A stretch of DNA of 64,000 nt, from contig NC_030678.2 in assembly GCF_000004195.4 (NCBI RefSeq), forward strand, positions 87,828,904 through 87,892,903, in the 5' to 3' direction. Below are positions 11,130 to 22,981 of the stretch, in pieces. Position 1 is the first letter of the stretch; each line of letters begins with the position of its first letter. The position numbers were made by a program, and so were the translations under genes. This stretch comes from Xenopus tropicalis. Taxonomy: Eukaryota; Chordata; Amphibia; Anura; Pipidae. The notes beneath the pieces are model-generated. The model was not told where the DNA came from and made no database searches. It saw only the letters and a program-made list of their open reading frames with translations.

Positions 11130-11428
11130 AGGGCTGTGGCACACGGGGTGATTAGTCGCCCGCGACAAATCTCCCGTGTCTCAGGCGACTAATCTCCCCA
11201 GATTGCCATCCCACCGGCGAAAATGTAAATCGCCGGTGGGATGGCATACGCGGCGGAGTTTCTTCTCGAGGCAATTTGCGCGATTTCACTGAAATCGCGC
11301 CGCCGCGTGTGCCATCCCACCGGCGACTTACATTTTCGCCAGTGGGATGGCAACTCGGGGAGATTAGTCGCCCGCGAACAGGGAGATTTGTCGCGGGCGA
11401 CTAATCTCCCCGTGTGCCAGAGCCCTTA
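11130..11428. repeat. Fold-back MITE with AGGGCTCTGGCACACGGGGA ends
   Basis: The two arms are inverted: GGGCTGTGGCACACGGGGTG, ATTAGTCGCCCGCGACAAAT and CATCCCACCGGCGAAAATGT on the left recur reversed on the right down to CCCCGTGTGCCAGAGCCCTT. The whole ~300 bp could fold into one GC-rich hairpin. Copies are at 22292-22485, a fragment at 14692-14762, and probably a diverged one at 33240-33507. Confidence 0.75.
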
Positions 11429-12289
11429 AAATGTAAGGTTTGTGTGTCACAAAAAAATCTAGCTTGAAAATAGAAACCCATCATAGTATTTAGCTCATAT
11501 TTTCTGTGTGGCTAGTGGGAAATTTCCATCTCTGAAAGAATTGTGTATAGTAGTTTTGTCTAACCTTTGTAAGTAATATTTGTGTAAATGAAGCAAGCTT
11601 CATGCTGTGTTGATTAAGTGCATATTTGTGTTTTCTGTCAGGCTCACATCTATACCTCACTTTATATTATCAATTATATTACATGTCTTTGTACAAAATG
11701 TAGCAGCATTGTGCCACATACTGTAAATAGTATGTACAGAAGTGGCATATATTTTAGTCTCCTGTGACCTTGGATTTAGTGACCTTGCTGTGCCTACCTG
11801 CGCTGTTAGATAAACTGCACTCATTTCGATGTGCATATTCTGGATCCAGCTGGATTTGCACGCAAAGTGACCTTAACATTTTCCGTGCAGCATATATTAA
11901 GATGTAAATTTTGGTAGTCAAATATAACCCTTTAGTTATTCTGATTCAAAATACCTTTACATGAAATAGGCTTTTATTTTCATGCATTATCTGTGTTGAT
12001 TGCTGTATCCCCCCTCCCTTCCACTGCACAAACAGCATTAGTTAAATATTCTGTGCTTTATACAAAGTAGGAACTCACATCTAAAACATGCTCACTTTAC
12101 TTAACAACTTTGTTTTGCCTTATGTTTTGTAATGAAATAAGCAAAGTTAGAGTTCCCTTATTAACTTTTTCTGGTTAGAAACACAGTATATGTGCATGTT
12201 CACATAAAGAAAAGAAATGCTTGTGCTGTGTAAAGTATATTGTCTGTTTTTTAAAGTCACTCGGTCTGACCCCTGTTCATCTCAAGGTA

Positions 12290-12767
12290 ACTTTAAACAG
12301 GAAGTGTAACAGGGGAGGTGAATGACAAGAGCCTTTGCCAATAGCAGCATTACAGTATCATCAAATAACAAAGCCTAGCCAATAGGCAGGCACGGGAGGA
12401 TGGGCTTGGTGTCATGTAGCAAGCTAGATTGAATGCCTTTGACTGTTAAAGTGGAAGGAGGCTGCAGGATTTTTCATTGGAGACTTGGGAGTTTTTCCCT
12501 TAGACAGGGGTCAGCTGAAAGACAAAGAAAAATGGCGAGTAGTTTGCAAGGAGAACAGCTCCTGTTTGCTTGGGCTTTGCCCTGGATCTGCTACAGCCTT
12601 TCCCTTGCATATTCTCATGCCTTTGTCCTTTCTTCTCCTTTTTTTTTTCTCTTTCCCGTGAGGGGGGAGGAAAGTGAGAGTGGAGCTGAAAGGGAAAAAT
12701 AGCAGTGCTTGTGCTTTTACATAGCATGGTGTGATTTGACTTTCTCAACAAAATGTTGGTGTATGTG
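12290..12767 (+). promoter_or_regulatory. candidate alternative promoter / first exon of nfyc
   Basis: This is a largely non-repetitive stretch in intron 1 with CCAAT pentamers at about 12338 and 12377, an inverted one (ATTGG) near 12476, purine-rich sequence, and a strong donor GTG|GTAAGTACC (GT at 12768). An ATG in good context lies near 12532, and a short upstream frame (ATG 12753-12755) would reach the donor in phase 0 and then stop at the TGA of exon 2. Mammalian NFYC is known to use two promoters, which makes a second promoter plausible here. Against it: no sequence match to a known exon was made, and chance donors are common in a 27-kb intron. Confidence 0.3.
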
Positions 12768-14340
12768 GTAAGTACCTTTTCCCCTTCTTTTTGTGTATTA
12801 AAGTCTTAAGCCTTTTCTAGCTTCATTGTGGAGCCCAAGTTTGAACAGTCTAAGAAAATGGCCCCCTTTACATTCCTAACATACCTTCTGCTGCACCTCT
12901 TTCCCTGAGTGTTGTTTTTTTTTAGTCCTTAAATAAGCATGCTTTTTCCCCACTTTAAAGCAGCATAGAGTTTGATAAGAACTCTCTCAAAGTACAGCTA
13001 ATATTTTGAAAGGAAATTTGCTATTCTAAAGCAGCTGCTGTTCTGTTATATTGAGTATAGAGTGAGAGGAACAAAGGAGTGTGTATATAAATGTGTGTAG
13101 TGCGTGCAGTCACAGCACAACCTTCATATTTATTCAGAACCTTTAACCCTTTTCAGAATGCTGACCTGTTACATTTTTGCAATGTGTCATGCTGCTTTAG
13201 TGGAGGCAGTGTTTTTATAAAAGTGAAATAGCTACATCTCTGGATAAAGAGGTTATTAACCTAAGGCCTTTTTATTCAGAGCTATTTTGGCTTCTCCTAG
13301 GATAATTAGACATGAATGTTAATTGTTTAGTCTACTATATTTAGCTGACAGGAGCATGGTATTTTTTTTGTTTTGCCGTTTTAATTTTTTTAATTTCACT
13401 TTTTGTGTGTATATAAGTTTTGGATTATCTGCTCAGTACAAGCCTACATTTTCAACCCACTTTGTCCCAGATGTTGCAATAAATTCAAATGTTCTCCATT
13501 CATGCACTGTGTTACTTATGCAGGTAAACCATTCAGTTGCTAAACATCTGCTTTAATTATTTAAACAAACATGCACCTATGAATGACAGCAAATGACAAC
13601 CAGTGACCCTGTAAATTTTTGTCATTTAATAGATGCAGACATGGAATACTTTAAACCTGGTGTAGTTGCAAATAAGGTATGAAGGTCATTGGAATGTTAG
13701 TGGTGCTGCAATACATTCCAGACCAAAACTAGGAATGCTCTGCAGGCCAGAAACATAGTACTGGAGGTAGCCTGGGCAAGTTTCCCCCCCAGACTTTGCC
13801 TCATTCATATAGATATTTTAGTGCCTTGTTCACAGTTTTTCTTTTTTATCTGGCATTCTAGCTAGTTCATGCTGTCAGAGCCAGGCCTTTAGCCAGCATG
13901 ACCTTGAGATGCTGCTGCCTTGGAGTTTGGAGAATGAAGGACAAAGTTTGTTTGTACAGGTTTGAAAGTGAATAAAAACTTAATAGGCTTAAGCTGAGCA
14001 GTTTCCAAAGAGTGACAGCTTAGATCTGTGGCTGTTTGAACAAGTAAAACTTGACTGATGGACAGTAAGAACAAAATAGTGCCTGTGTAATCGCAACAAC
14101 TGCTTTTTTGATTCCACTTTGAATTGGGGGCTGCCTGTTACATTTGTACAGTTAAAAGGCATGTCCATCCAAAAACTTATTTTTAATTTAAGTGTAGTTC
14201 CAACCAAGTTTCCAATACATATTCATTTAAACCATTTTAATGGATATTATTTGTAAATGTAATTGCATTGAAAGCTGCATTTGTGTCATTTTGTTCTAAC
14301 CCTTGTACTAGTGTAGCAGAAATCAGGTCTCAAGTTCTTT

Positions 14341-14695
14341 TAGGGTGAAGACACACGGAGCTACTTAGTAGCAGCTGCTTGTCATGGCTACTAAATGCAC
14401 GAAAATACCCTGCCACAGACAATACTGCGAATTGACTCTGCTAAAACACATTATCAGTAAATGATCAGCTTTTTCTATTTGTGTGGCTCTGACAAGTAGC
14501 TGCTACCAGTAGCTTAGGTTGAAGACACACGGGGCTACTATTAGCAGCTACTTTTTCACGGCTACTAAGCACCCTGCCATAGACAATACTGCTAAAACAC
14601 ACACACAGACAATTATCAGTAAGTTATCAGCATTGTCTACTTTAGTAGCCATGCCGAGTAGCTGGTACTAGTAGCTCCATGTGTCTTCACCCTTA
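14341..14695. repeat. Two tandem copies of GTGAAGACACACGGAGCTAC MITE
   Basis: Each copy of about 175 bp starts near GTGAAGACACACGG(A/G)GCTACT and contains ACAATACTG, AATTATCAGTAA-like sequence and GTAGCTGCTACTAGTAGCT. The second ends in ATGTGTCTTCACCCTTAG (about 14698). Single copies lie at 41945 and 42548, and a related element at 35387. Confidence 0.65.
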
Positions 14696-14762
14696 GGGCT
14701 CTGGCTCACGACAAATCTCCCTGTTCGCGGGTGACTAATCTCCCCATGTACCAGAGCCCTTA
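14692..14762. repeat. Fragment of the AGGGCTCTGGCACAC fold-back MITE
   Basis: CTTAGGGCTCTGGCTCACGACAAATCTCCC and CTAATCTCCCCATGTACCAGAGCCCTTAA are the two ends of the 11130-11428 family joined with most of the interior deleted. Confidence 0.65.
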
Positions 14763-15044
14763 ATCGGCTGGATTGTACTACATTGTTTCAGGAGACAGAA
14801 GCCAGAATGCAGATAATATAAATAGCGAGACAGATGCTACTTTGAGTAGCAGTTAAATTTACAATGAACTTTAAAACCATTGTAAATTAATATGTATGGG
14901 GAAAGTTTGATAGAATTTTATTTAATCATGCAAAATACAGTGTTTGGATAGAGTCTGCCTTTAAGTGCTAATAAAATAAAGCAATCTAAGAAAGTATTCT
15001 GGCCAGTAAAATTAAAGTTATTTGGCAGGAGATTGTTAGGTTAA

Positions 15045-15362
15045 GGCAGGTATCTTCAACCTTTTTTTACTCGTGAGCAACATTCAAATGTAGAAAGTGT
15101 AGAAAGCGTTAAACAAGCATGAAAAAAGTTCTTTGGGGGTGACAAATAAGGACTGTGATTGGCTATCCAGTAGCCCCACGTGAACTGCTGACCTGCAGGA
15201 GGCTCTGCTTGGAGTAAAACTGTATCTCTGTGCTTCCAAAACTTGCCTCCAAGCCAGAAATGTAAAAATAAACACTTGCTGCTTCCAGTGGCCTCAAGGT
15301 ATCAAAGGGAGTGGTGAGCAACATGTTGCTTACCAAGCCACTGCTTGGGGATCACCGAGTTA
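15045..15362. mobile_element. Non-autonomous element, GGTATCTTCAACC...GGGGATCACCG
   Basis: CAGGTATCTTCAACCTTTTT at the left and TGCTTGGGGATCACCGAGTT at the right resemble hAT-type ends. The interior (CTCGTGAGC, AAATAAGGACTG, GGCTCTGCTTGGAGTAAAAC) recurs at 56901-57110. Clear 8-bp duplications were not established. Confidence 0.45.
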
Positions 15363-15967
15363 ATGCGTGACTGCTGATTGTCAGCCTGCATATAAAAGCA
15401 GGTCAAGAATCAACCCCTACACTGGCATCCACCTTTGCCATTGCATTTCGTGTGCAGGCAACACTAAGTGGATTTTGTTGCAAAATGCATTCTTTAGCAT
15501 TTCTGTTCTGAAATCCGTTCTGTGTGACTGAACCCAGGCCAGCACAATGGCTACTGGTGCAGATACAGGGAAAGGCTGATGCCAGTGTAGGGGCTGACTC
15601 CCAGCCTATGTTTATCCACAGGCCCTGTGTGGCATTAGCGTTAATTGGCTACAGTTAGAAATGTCAGTAGTGTCATATTGTTCAGCTTTATTCATTTATT
15701 ATTTGGCTTTGACTTTTGTGTCAGTTTAAATCCGTTAAATACGAAGCAAGCTTGTGAGGTTTTTTTTTTTATCTTATCTGCAAGGAGTTATATGTTTTTG
15801 TCTTTGGTGGGTTTTCTCTCTCACTTTTTTTTAGAGTGGCATTTAAGTATATGAAGTTTCTACTGTTCTACCCTATGAATGCACCTATGCTGCAGTGAAC
15901 TAAGCAAGGGTCAGCAGAGCCAGTCTCTGGAAAATAGCACAGCAGTTGTCTCCAGTGCATCACTTAC

Positions 15968-16292
15968 TACAGGTATCAGACTCCCTTATCCGGAAACCGA
16001 TTATCCAGAAATTTCCAAATTACAGCAAGACCATCTCCATATTAATCAAATAACTCAGGTTTTTAAAAATGATTTCGTTTTTCTCTGTAATAATAAAACA
16101 GTACCTTGTACTTGATCCCAACTAAGATATAATTAATCCTTATTGGAGGCAAAACAATCCAACTGGGTTTAATTACTGTTTAAATAACGTTTTTAGCAGA
16201 CTTTTTAGGTAGGAGGTCCAAATTACAGAAAGACCCCTTATCCAGAAAACCCCAGGTCTCGAGCATTCTGGATAATGGGTCCCATACCTGTA
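15968..16292. repeat. Common palindromic Xenopus repeat (TACAGGTAT...CCCATACCTGTA)
   Basis: Complete copy with inverted ends TACAGGTAT/CCCATACCTGTA, paired TTATCCGGAAAC / TTATCCAGAAAAC arms, and the central CAGTACCTTGTACTTGATCC and TTAATCCTTATTGGAGGC blocks shared with 8637-8949 and 29848-30154. Confidence 0.75.
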
Positions 16293-16684
16293 CTTGCTTT
16301 GGAAACACCATATTCTGATGTACAGTGCCAACCCTTGGTCAGCTTTGTACATCAAATAGACAGGCGCTTGACTCTGCTTGCCTTCTTACCAGTAACCCCT
16401 ATACCCAGTGTTAATGTTAGGGTTGTGTTAGTGGCTAGATTGTTGTGTGGCCTTAGCATGAACTACTCAGTGATTGCTTAGACTACTGCACACACCGTGG
16501 ATTGGGTAACAGAACAACAGAATAGATTTTACATAGGTAGCGAGTACTTACAATACCTGACCTGGTGGTGCTAGGTATCACTGTAGAAAAAGGTGATTTT
16601 TCAAATAATGTGCACAGGCTGTAAGAAAATGCTTCAGTGACTGGGACCACATAAGGGTAAGTCAGCAGAAACACTCCTTGCCCT

Positions 16685-17168
16685 TTAAAGGACAGTGAAA
16701 TGTTAATATAAATTTAAAGTAAGTCTAAATATCTAAATTCCCAGATCCCTGCTTGCTTCTCTGAGATATGGTGCTGGCAGCCTACAGCAGTGTGAAGACT
16801 ATAGTGACATCACTGAAATATCTCTTCCCTTCCTGTAGGCTGCCAGCAGCAGCCTTCCTATTCTCTGAGCATGTGTGTAACTTGATCCTGTCTCCTGTTC
16901 TGAGCTACACATGCCCACCAGCCAATCAGAAGCGGATCTGGCAGAGGGGAGGGTGGGGAGGGAATGAAACACATGTGCAGTATGAAGCAAGGAGGGAAAG
17001 GAAGGGAGAATACCTTTTTAGAGATGGCTGCCTGTTCTAGAAAATGTGAAGTAAGTGTGACTGAGTAAATATTTGATTAGGTGAGCCAAAAGTGTGGCGT
17101 TTTTACTAAACAGTAGGAGGACTATTGGGCAGTATGCTTTTTAAATTTTGACTTGCATTCTCCTTTAA
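16685..17168. mobile_element. T2-like MITE (TTAA-flanked)
   Basis: Starts TTAAAGGACAGTGAAATGTT and ends GCATTCTCCTTTAA (TTAA 17165-17168). The interior has an inverted pair GCTGGCAGCCTACAGC / CTGTAGGCTGCCAGC (about 16772-16848). Confidence 0.55.
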
Positions 17169-17479
17169 ATACACATGATGTTGTAGAGCCCATTCAGCTG
17201 AATAAAACAGTGACTGTTTTTTGAAAGATTATTGGTTATTTCACTTGAGATCTGAGTTATTTTGTCTGATAAATAGAACTGAGGAAAGTTGGATCACTAA
17301 GTGACCACTAATGTGTTTAGTTCCTGCACTCAATCTACTTTGTTTAAACACGGTTCGATACTCTATAAATGTCTGACATAACATCAACTTTCGGCATGAA
17401 AATGCTGAAACGAGTTGCATACACTTATTAGTTCGTAGGATGCTTAATCAGTCTGTTTATGGGGCCTGACTGACTGATA

Positions 17480-17600
17480 TCTGAAAATCGGGCACCCTTC
17501 GGACACATCCCTCAATATGCCCAAGGTGGGCATATCGGTGAAAGATTTGTTGGTTTGGCAACCTTGCGAGACAAGCAGGTCTTTCATTGTTTGGCCAGCT
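17480..17600. repeat. GGCCATACAC-family fragment
   Basis: AAGGTGGGCATATCGGTGAAAGATTTG and CTTTCATTGTTTGGCCAGCT match the arms at 6940-7070 and 61850-61910. Confidence 0.4.
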
Positions 17601-18179
17601 CCAAGATTACCAGTATGTATATCTGTCTCACTGGGTAACTGTAGTTGTATGGCCCTTATGGATTGTTTTTGGTTAACTGTTTTTGTTACCATACTGTATC
17701 TTAGGTTATTAACCTTAGATTGCTTCTAATATTGTTCAGTTTTACATTCATTTATAAACACATATTTATAAAGTGCCAACGCATTCTGTACTGTTCTGCA
17801 CTGAACATACAGATAGCATACAAAAACAACCAAAAAGCTATCCTGGTGTTTTAGTAAGAGGAAAGAATGCTTTCTGTTTTCTTCTGAGAATCTTTAAGAT
17901 ATGTAGTCCATAATAGTTTTGAAAACATGGTTTTGTTATGAAGGCGTATAATTATAGCTTTAGGTGGCTTGTGACATGTTGCCACTCCTAATAATAATCA
18001 ACAGTGTATGTATCCATTTATAACAGTTTGGATAAACATAGGAATGGGTAGGTTTTAATAATTTTGGTTAATTTTATTGCTATATATTCACATGCCCCTG
18101 TCCAGAAATTATATTTAACGGGTGACACCATTACATGTCCAATTGTCCCAGCAAAGCATATTCTCTGTTGGTCATTCTT

Positions 18180-18515
18180 TGACCATTTCTATTACTGAGA
18201 GAGCTTTGAAGTTGTAGAATTCCCTCCCTGTATCAGTTGCGCTAGCTGATACATTATATAACTTCAAGAATGGGTTGGATGGCTTTTTAGCAAGTGATGG
18301 AATACAGAGTTATGGAAGATATCTCTTAGTACAAGTTGATCCAAGACTCGTCCAATTGCCATCTTGGAGTCAGGAAGGATTTTTTTTCCCCTCTGCGGCA
18401 AATTAGAGAGGCTTCGGTTGGGGTTTTTTTTACGCCCTTCTCTGGATCAACTAGCAGTTATGGACGTGTGTCTTTTTTTCAACCTAAGTTACTATGTTAC
18501 TATCCTTATAGAGTT
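18180..18515 (+). mobile_element. CR1/L2-like LINE, 5'-truncated 3' end
   Basis: Retains GAATGGGTTGGATGGCTTTT, GAATACAGAGTTATG, GGATCAACTAGCAGTTATGG and GACGTGTGTCTTTTTTTCAA, ending TTACTATGTTACTAT. This is the non-coding 3' end of a CR1/L2-like LINE whose coding remnants appear at 53720 and 62690. Confidence 0.6.
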
Positions 18516-18739
18516 TAAGAAACATGTAATGGTTTTGATGTCTGTAATTAAAGCATTGTCATCTTAAATGAATACTGCTATGGGAAACACATCAGTTAAT
18601 AGAGCTTCCCCAGCAGAATTCTGCATTGATATACGTTTTTTAAACATGCAACAGATTTTTGTATTTAATTTTGAAATTTCTCATGGGGCTAGCTATAGTC
18701 TTCATTTCCCAGGGTGCCTCAACCATGTGACTTGTGCTC

Positions 18740-18960
18740 TGATAAACTTCAGTGACACTTTACTGCTGAGCTGCAAGTTGGAGTGTTATCACCCCCCCCC
18801 CCCCACTCCCTTTTTTCTCCCAGCAGCCAATCAGCAGAACAATGAGAAAGTAGCAATATAGCAGTTCCCAGTAGATATCAGAATAGCTGGCTCCTTCTGA
18901 AAGCTCAGACTCAGGCACAATGCACTGAGATGGCTGCCTACACACCAATATTACAGCTTA
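18740..18960. repeat. Poly-C containing unassigned repeat
   Basis: A run of about 15 C near 18790 next to CTCCCAGCAGCCAATCAGCAG, and CACTGAGATGGCTGCCTACA. It resembles the interior of TTAA-flanked frog MITEs, but the ends were not found. Confidence 0.3.
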
Positions 18961-20198
18961 AAAAAATATAAAAAATCTGTTGGTTCAAGAATAAAATTTA
19001 ATGTTAGAGTTAATTATTTGCTATGTAATCAGTGTAATTTAGAAATAAAAAGTACACCATAAAATTCATGACAAAATACCTTTTAAAATATAGAATAACT
19101 TGATATTTTACTATTTATTAGCCACTTGAGCATAATTATTTATATGCTAATTTTACTGATTTGATCTAATTTTAGGAATTACAAGTTTGGATATAAACTG
19201 CCTTTATAACACACAACCATAAATGTAAGCAAGCTATGCGCATCTATGCAGTATTCCAGGTAATCATATATTGCACCAAAAAAATTCTTAGCTTGTACTT
19301 GTTGCATGTGAGCAATAGGTTTTATTGTTTTGTGTGAGTTCAATATAATGAACTACAAGTAGCAACTTCTAATCTCCCTGTGTAGCATGCCAGCTGTATA
19401 CTTATAGCCCGCTTGGAGCCCACTGTGTGTACATACCTTCCTGCTATGCCTTTTCTGAGCAAAGGATTTAAAATTATCATACAAGTATGATTTTTGTCAA
19501 AAAAGAAAAAAAACAGAACCCGTAAATACAGTAAGCTAACACCAAGCATAAATATAATGTACAGTTTTACTTCCCTGGTAGTTGAGTTCTCCCAGTAATA
19601 TGTCTGACAGACAGCCAATCATGTTGCCCATGTCACAGAAGTAAAATAATGAATTTAATGTTTATCATTGATTATGTAGTCAGCTAATGTAGCCGAAAAC
19701 CCAGATATAATTGCATGGTCAAAACAAAATACATCCTAAGCAGCTTTTTAATATACATTGATTTTCAGTATCCGTGTTTTGTAAATGGAGTTGCTATTGA
19801 AAACAGTATACGTCTGTCTATTGCATTAACCTGCTGGTTTTGACTACATCTGCACTTGTTGCAGTGATGAGACTGTTTCTCAAAATGGCATGTGCATGTG
19901 CAGTTCTACTGCAACATTGTTACAGTCTACATTTTGGGTTTACAACCCCTTTTAATTTTCAAGGTATAAGAAAGATTCATCTGTGATGGAGCACTACTAG
20001 TAATAGTTTTAACTCCCACTCTTTACTTGCCCCTGGACGTTTATCTATTTTCAGCCATGTGTGAAACATCAAGAATACAGTGCTTCCTTGATCTAATGCT
20101 GACATTCCTGACAGTGTGGATCACAGTTGGTCTCGCAGGACTTTCTAAAAGTAAATGCACTCCTTAAATTTCTCATCACTGCCTACAATAGTGTAGCT

Positions 20199-20420
20199 AG
20201 GCCCAGGGCCGGAACTAGGAGTAGGCAGAAGAGGCAGCTGCCTAGGGCGCAACGATTGGGGGGCGCCAGACAAAAGCCTCTCCTGCCTACCCCTAGTCTG
20301 TACTCCGTTGCGTTTCGTATCGCAACCCACTGTGCATGGGTTGCGATACGCAGGGGCGAGGTGGCCGACTGGGTTGCCTAGGGCACCCGGTCGGCTCGCC
20401 CCGCACCTGGCTAGGCCATT
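20199..20420. mobile_element. hAT-like element, CAGGGCCGGAACTAGG family
   Basis: Starts CCAGGGCCGGAACTAGGAGT and contains TGCCTAGGGCGCAACGATTG, then a strong hairpin CGTATCGCAACCCA / TGGGTTGCGATACG. A shorter, older copy lies at 50036-50170. The right terminus is uncertain. Confidence 0.5.
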
Positions 20421-21235
20421 GACATTAGGTCCCCCATTCTGGCATATACTTAGGGTTTTGCTGAACCCTGAATTTTTTGTAAAAGATTTGTCCAAGTACT
20501 GGACCAAATCCTAATTTGCATATGCAAATTAGGTGACTTCCGCATTCAGCAGTTCAGCCATGCACTTGGATTCTGCCAATAAAGGCAGAATCCCAAATCA
20601 AATACTGGACTCTGTGCAGCCCTAGAATTACTTCTTAGGGTGACAGGCCTTCTTCAAAATCTAGTTTAGATATGCCTCATGTTGGCTTACCAGAGGCATA
20701 ATAACATACCTGAAGTTTGTGCTTTGTTCCAGTTTGGGTCAGCTTGTGTGGCCAAATATTAAACAGTCTGATTGGTCAGATATCTTTTATTATAAGGGTT
20801 TACATTGCTTCAAAATAAAGATATTATTTGTTTAATGTTGATAAATCTCTTATCTAGGTATGCTGCAATAGCTGATTTAATGGATACAATTAATCATTTG
20901 TAAGAGAGCTTTCAGAAATCTTTGTGTTCAAGGTTCTTGATCAAGGGAATATCTGATAACCTTGTTGGGACCAAGAACGGTTTTTGTGTTTTATCCTTTT
21001 CTCTAAACTGGCTTCATTACATTTCACATTTGCTTTTATCTAGATTAATTAGATCTTTGTGAAGATGTACTTCATGTACACTGGTGCCCTCACTGTTTAG
21101 TTAATGCATAGGCAAAACTTGATGTAAAATCTAAATGGTATAGCCAAGCAATGGACATGTTATTTACTTTTTGCTGATAATGTCATCAGGGACACATTTT
21201 AAAAAAAAAATTGAGTATGGCTAATGAGACACATG

Positions 21236-21410
21236 CATTATTATTATTATTATTATTAACATTTATTTATAAAGCGCCAACATACTCCGCAGCACTGTAC
21301 AATAAGTGGGTTTTATACATTGGACATACAAAGTAACATATAAAGCAATTAATAACCGATGCAAGAGGTGAAGAGGGCCCTGCCCAAAAGAGCTTACAAT
21401 CTACGTACAA
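21236..21410. repeat. (ATT)n plus dispersed retroposon-tail repeat
   Basis: A short ATT microsatellite (about 21238-21258) is followed by ATTTATAAAGCGCCAACATA, GCAGCACTGTACAATAAGTG and CCCTGCCCAAAAGAGCTTAC, a repeat widespread in frog DNA and shared with 2683-2865. Confidence 0.6.
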
Positions 21411-21419
21411 ATCAATATT

Positions 21420-21990
21420 CATTAAAGCTTTTCAAAGAAGTGGGTTGGAACAGTGCATTTTCTGAGATTCTGTACCAGCCCAGGGCAACCACAGCCCCTT
21501 TAGCAGGGAAGATCTGTGCCTCAGAAAATGCCCCCAGTAGGTCCTCATCTTTTTTTTGCTGATTTACTGCACATGCTCTGTGCTGCTGTCAGTTACTGAG
21601 CTTAGGGACCAACTCACAATGTACTGTATATGTGGAAAATGTCATGGTACAAGGCTGATTAGTAATTGATTTAGATTCTCTTTCAATGGCAGCTCAGAAA
21701 GCAGTGCAGATAGCATCAGAACTTAAGCAGCCTTGTAGCATGTCTGCCACACTCTGATAGACAAACATCATTTTCTGCTTAGAATTTAAAATGACCCCTA
21801 GGCTTAGCTTCTCAACAGCTGCTCAGAGCACATTGACTGAGCATGTCCAGTGTCACAGGCACAAAATGGGGGGCTCTTGTGCACAACTTTGTAGTCCTGG
21901 ATTATTACTATTATAGAGATTCTGAAACTTTATGCCTTTATCCCATACCTGTTCTAAACATTTATAAATAGATATAGTGAATTTTAAAGC
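21420..21990. repeat. T2-like MITE interior (shared with 36996-37345)
   Basis: TGTACCAGCCCAGGGCAACCACAGCCCCTTTA..., TTTTTGCTGATTTACTGC and GGCTGATTAGTAATTGATTT match the TTAA-flanked element at 36996 in the same order. Clear TTAA ends are not recognised here. Confidence 0.5.
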
Positions 21991-21999
21991 TGTAAAGGA

Positions 22000-22290
22000 G
22001 GCCATACACTGTGAGATCCGCTCGTTTGGCGGGGTCCCCAAGCGAGTGGATCTTCTCCCAAAATGCCCACCTACAGGTGGGCGATATCAGGCTTATTAGA
22101 TTTGGCCCTAGGGGACTACATCAACGAGCCGATGCGGTCCTTAATCTGACAGAAAAATCAAGCCCGCCTGATCGAGATCTGGCTGATTTCCGACCAGATG
22201 TCGGGCCCATCGTTGGTGCCCATACACGGATAAGGTGCCAAATTAGTCTAAACATATCAGTAGCTGAAATTGGCCCGTAAATGGCCACCT
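22000..22290. repeat. GGCCATACAC-family palindromic MITE
   Basis: GGAGGCCATACACTGTGAGA at the left and TGGCCCGTAAATGGCCACCTTTA at the right, with GAGCCGATGCGGTCC and CCCATACACGG inside, as in other members. It abuts the fold-back MITE at 22292. Confidence 0.6.
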
Positions 22291-22291
22291 T

Positions 22292-22485
22292 TAGGGCTCT
22301 GGCACACGGGGAGATTAGTCGCCCGCGACAAATCTCCCCAGATTGCCATCCATTCCTCTCGAGGCGTATACCATCCCACCGTGATTTACATTTTCGCCGG
22401 TGGGATTGCAATCCGGGGAGATTAGTCGCCCGCGAACAGGGAGTTTTGTCGTGGGCGACTAATCTCCCCGTGTGCCAGAGCCCTA
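22292..22485. repeat. Fold-back MITE, AGGGCTCTGGCACACGGGGA family
   Basis: Starts AGGGCTCTGGCACACGGGGA and ends TCCCCGTGTGCCAGAGCCCT, a perfect 20-bp inverted terminus. Shorter than the 11130-11428 copy through loss of the central segment. Confidence 0.8.
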
Positions 22486-22981
22486 AATCTTTATTGTCTT
22501 TATCTAGTAAAAGTAAATCTAGAGCAAGTGGACTTGCTGAGTAAACATTTCACTACTCATCCAAGCAGCTTCTTCAGTTCAACTGACTAGTATGGGAAGT
22601 CCTCGGCATATAAACTCTTTCACTAATCTAATCATAATGGCACATTGTAACTCTTAAGAGAGGTGTCACGTGAAACTGGTTGTGACTGCTGTGGGGTTGT
22701 GCTACTAGTTTGGATTAGACCAAAATTTCTGCATGCTGCGCTGACACTTTCAAATTGCATGGTGGCTGGAACCACTATATGGAATGCTTTGGAAGCTGAG
22801 AATTGACCTTTAATAGAAACTGTGTGTGCACAATACCTATCATTACAAAGGGGGATGGTTAAACTAAACATAAGCCATCATTAATATGCATTTTACATTT
22901 CCTTTATACTGAAAAGGACAACTCAGACCCTAGGAAATATATGCAATACGTGTATGATTTTTGTCAATATGTAGATATTTG

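Noticed and set aside
12433..12702. 89-codon frame in intron 1 with an ATG in good context
   Set aside because: The protein has no recognisable similarity, ends before the candidate donor, and is full of low-complexity pyrimidine-tract translation. Kept only as part of a possible untranslated alternative exon.
20145..20507. 120-codon minus-strand frame
   Set aside because: Covers the CAGGGCCGGAACTAGG hAT-like repeat; no transposase motifs.
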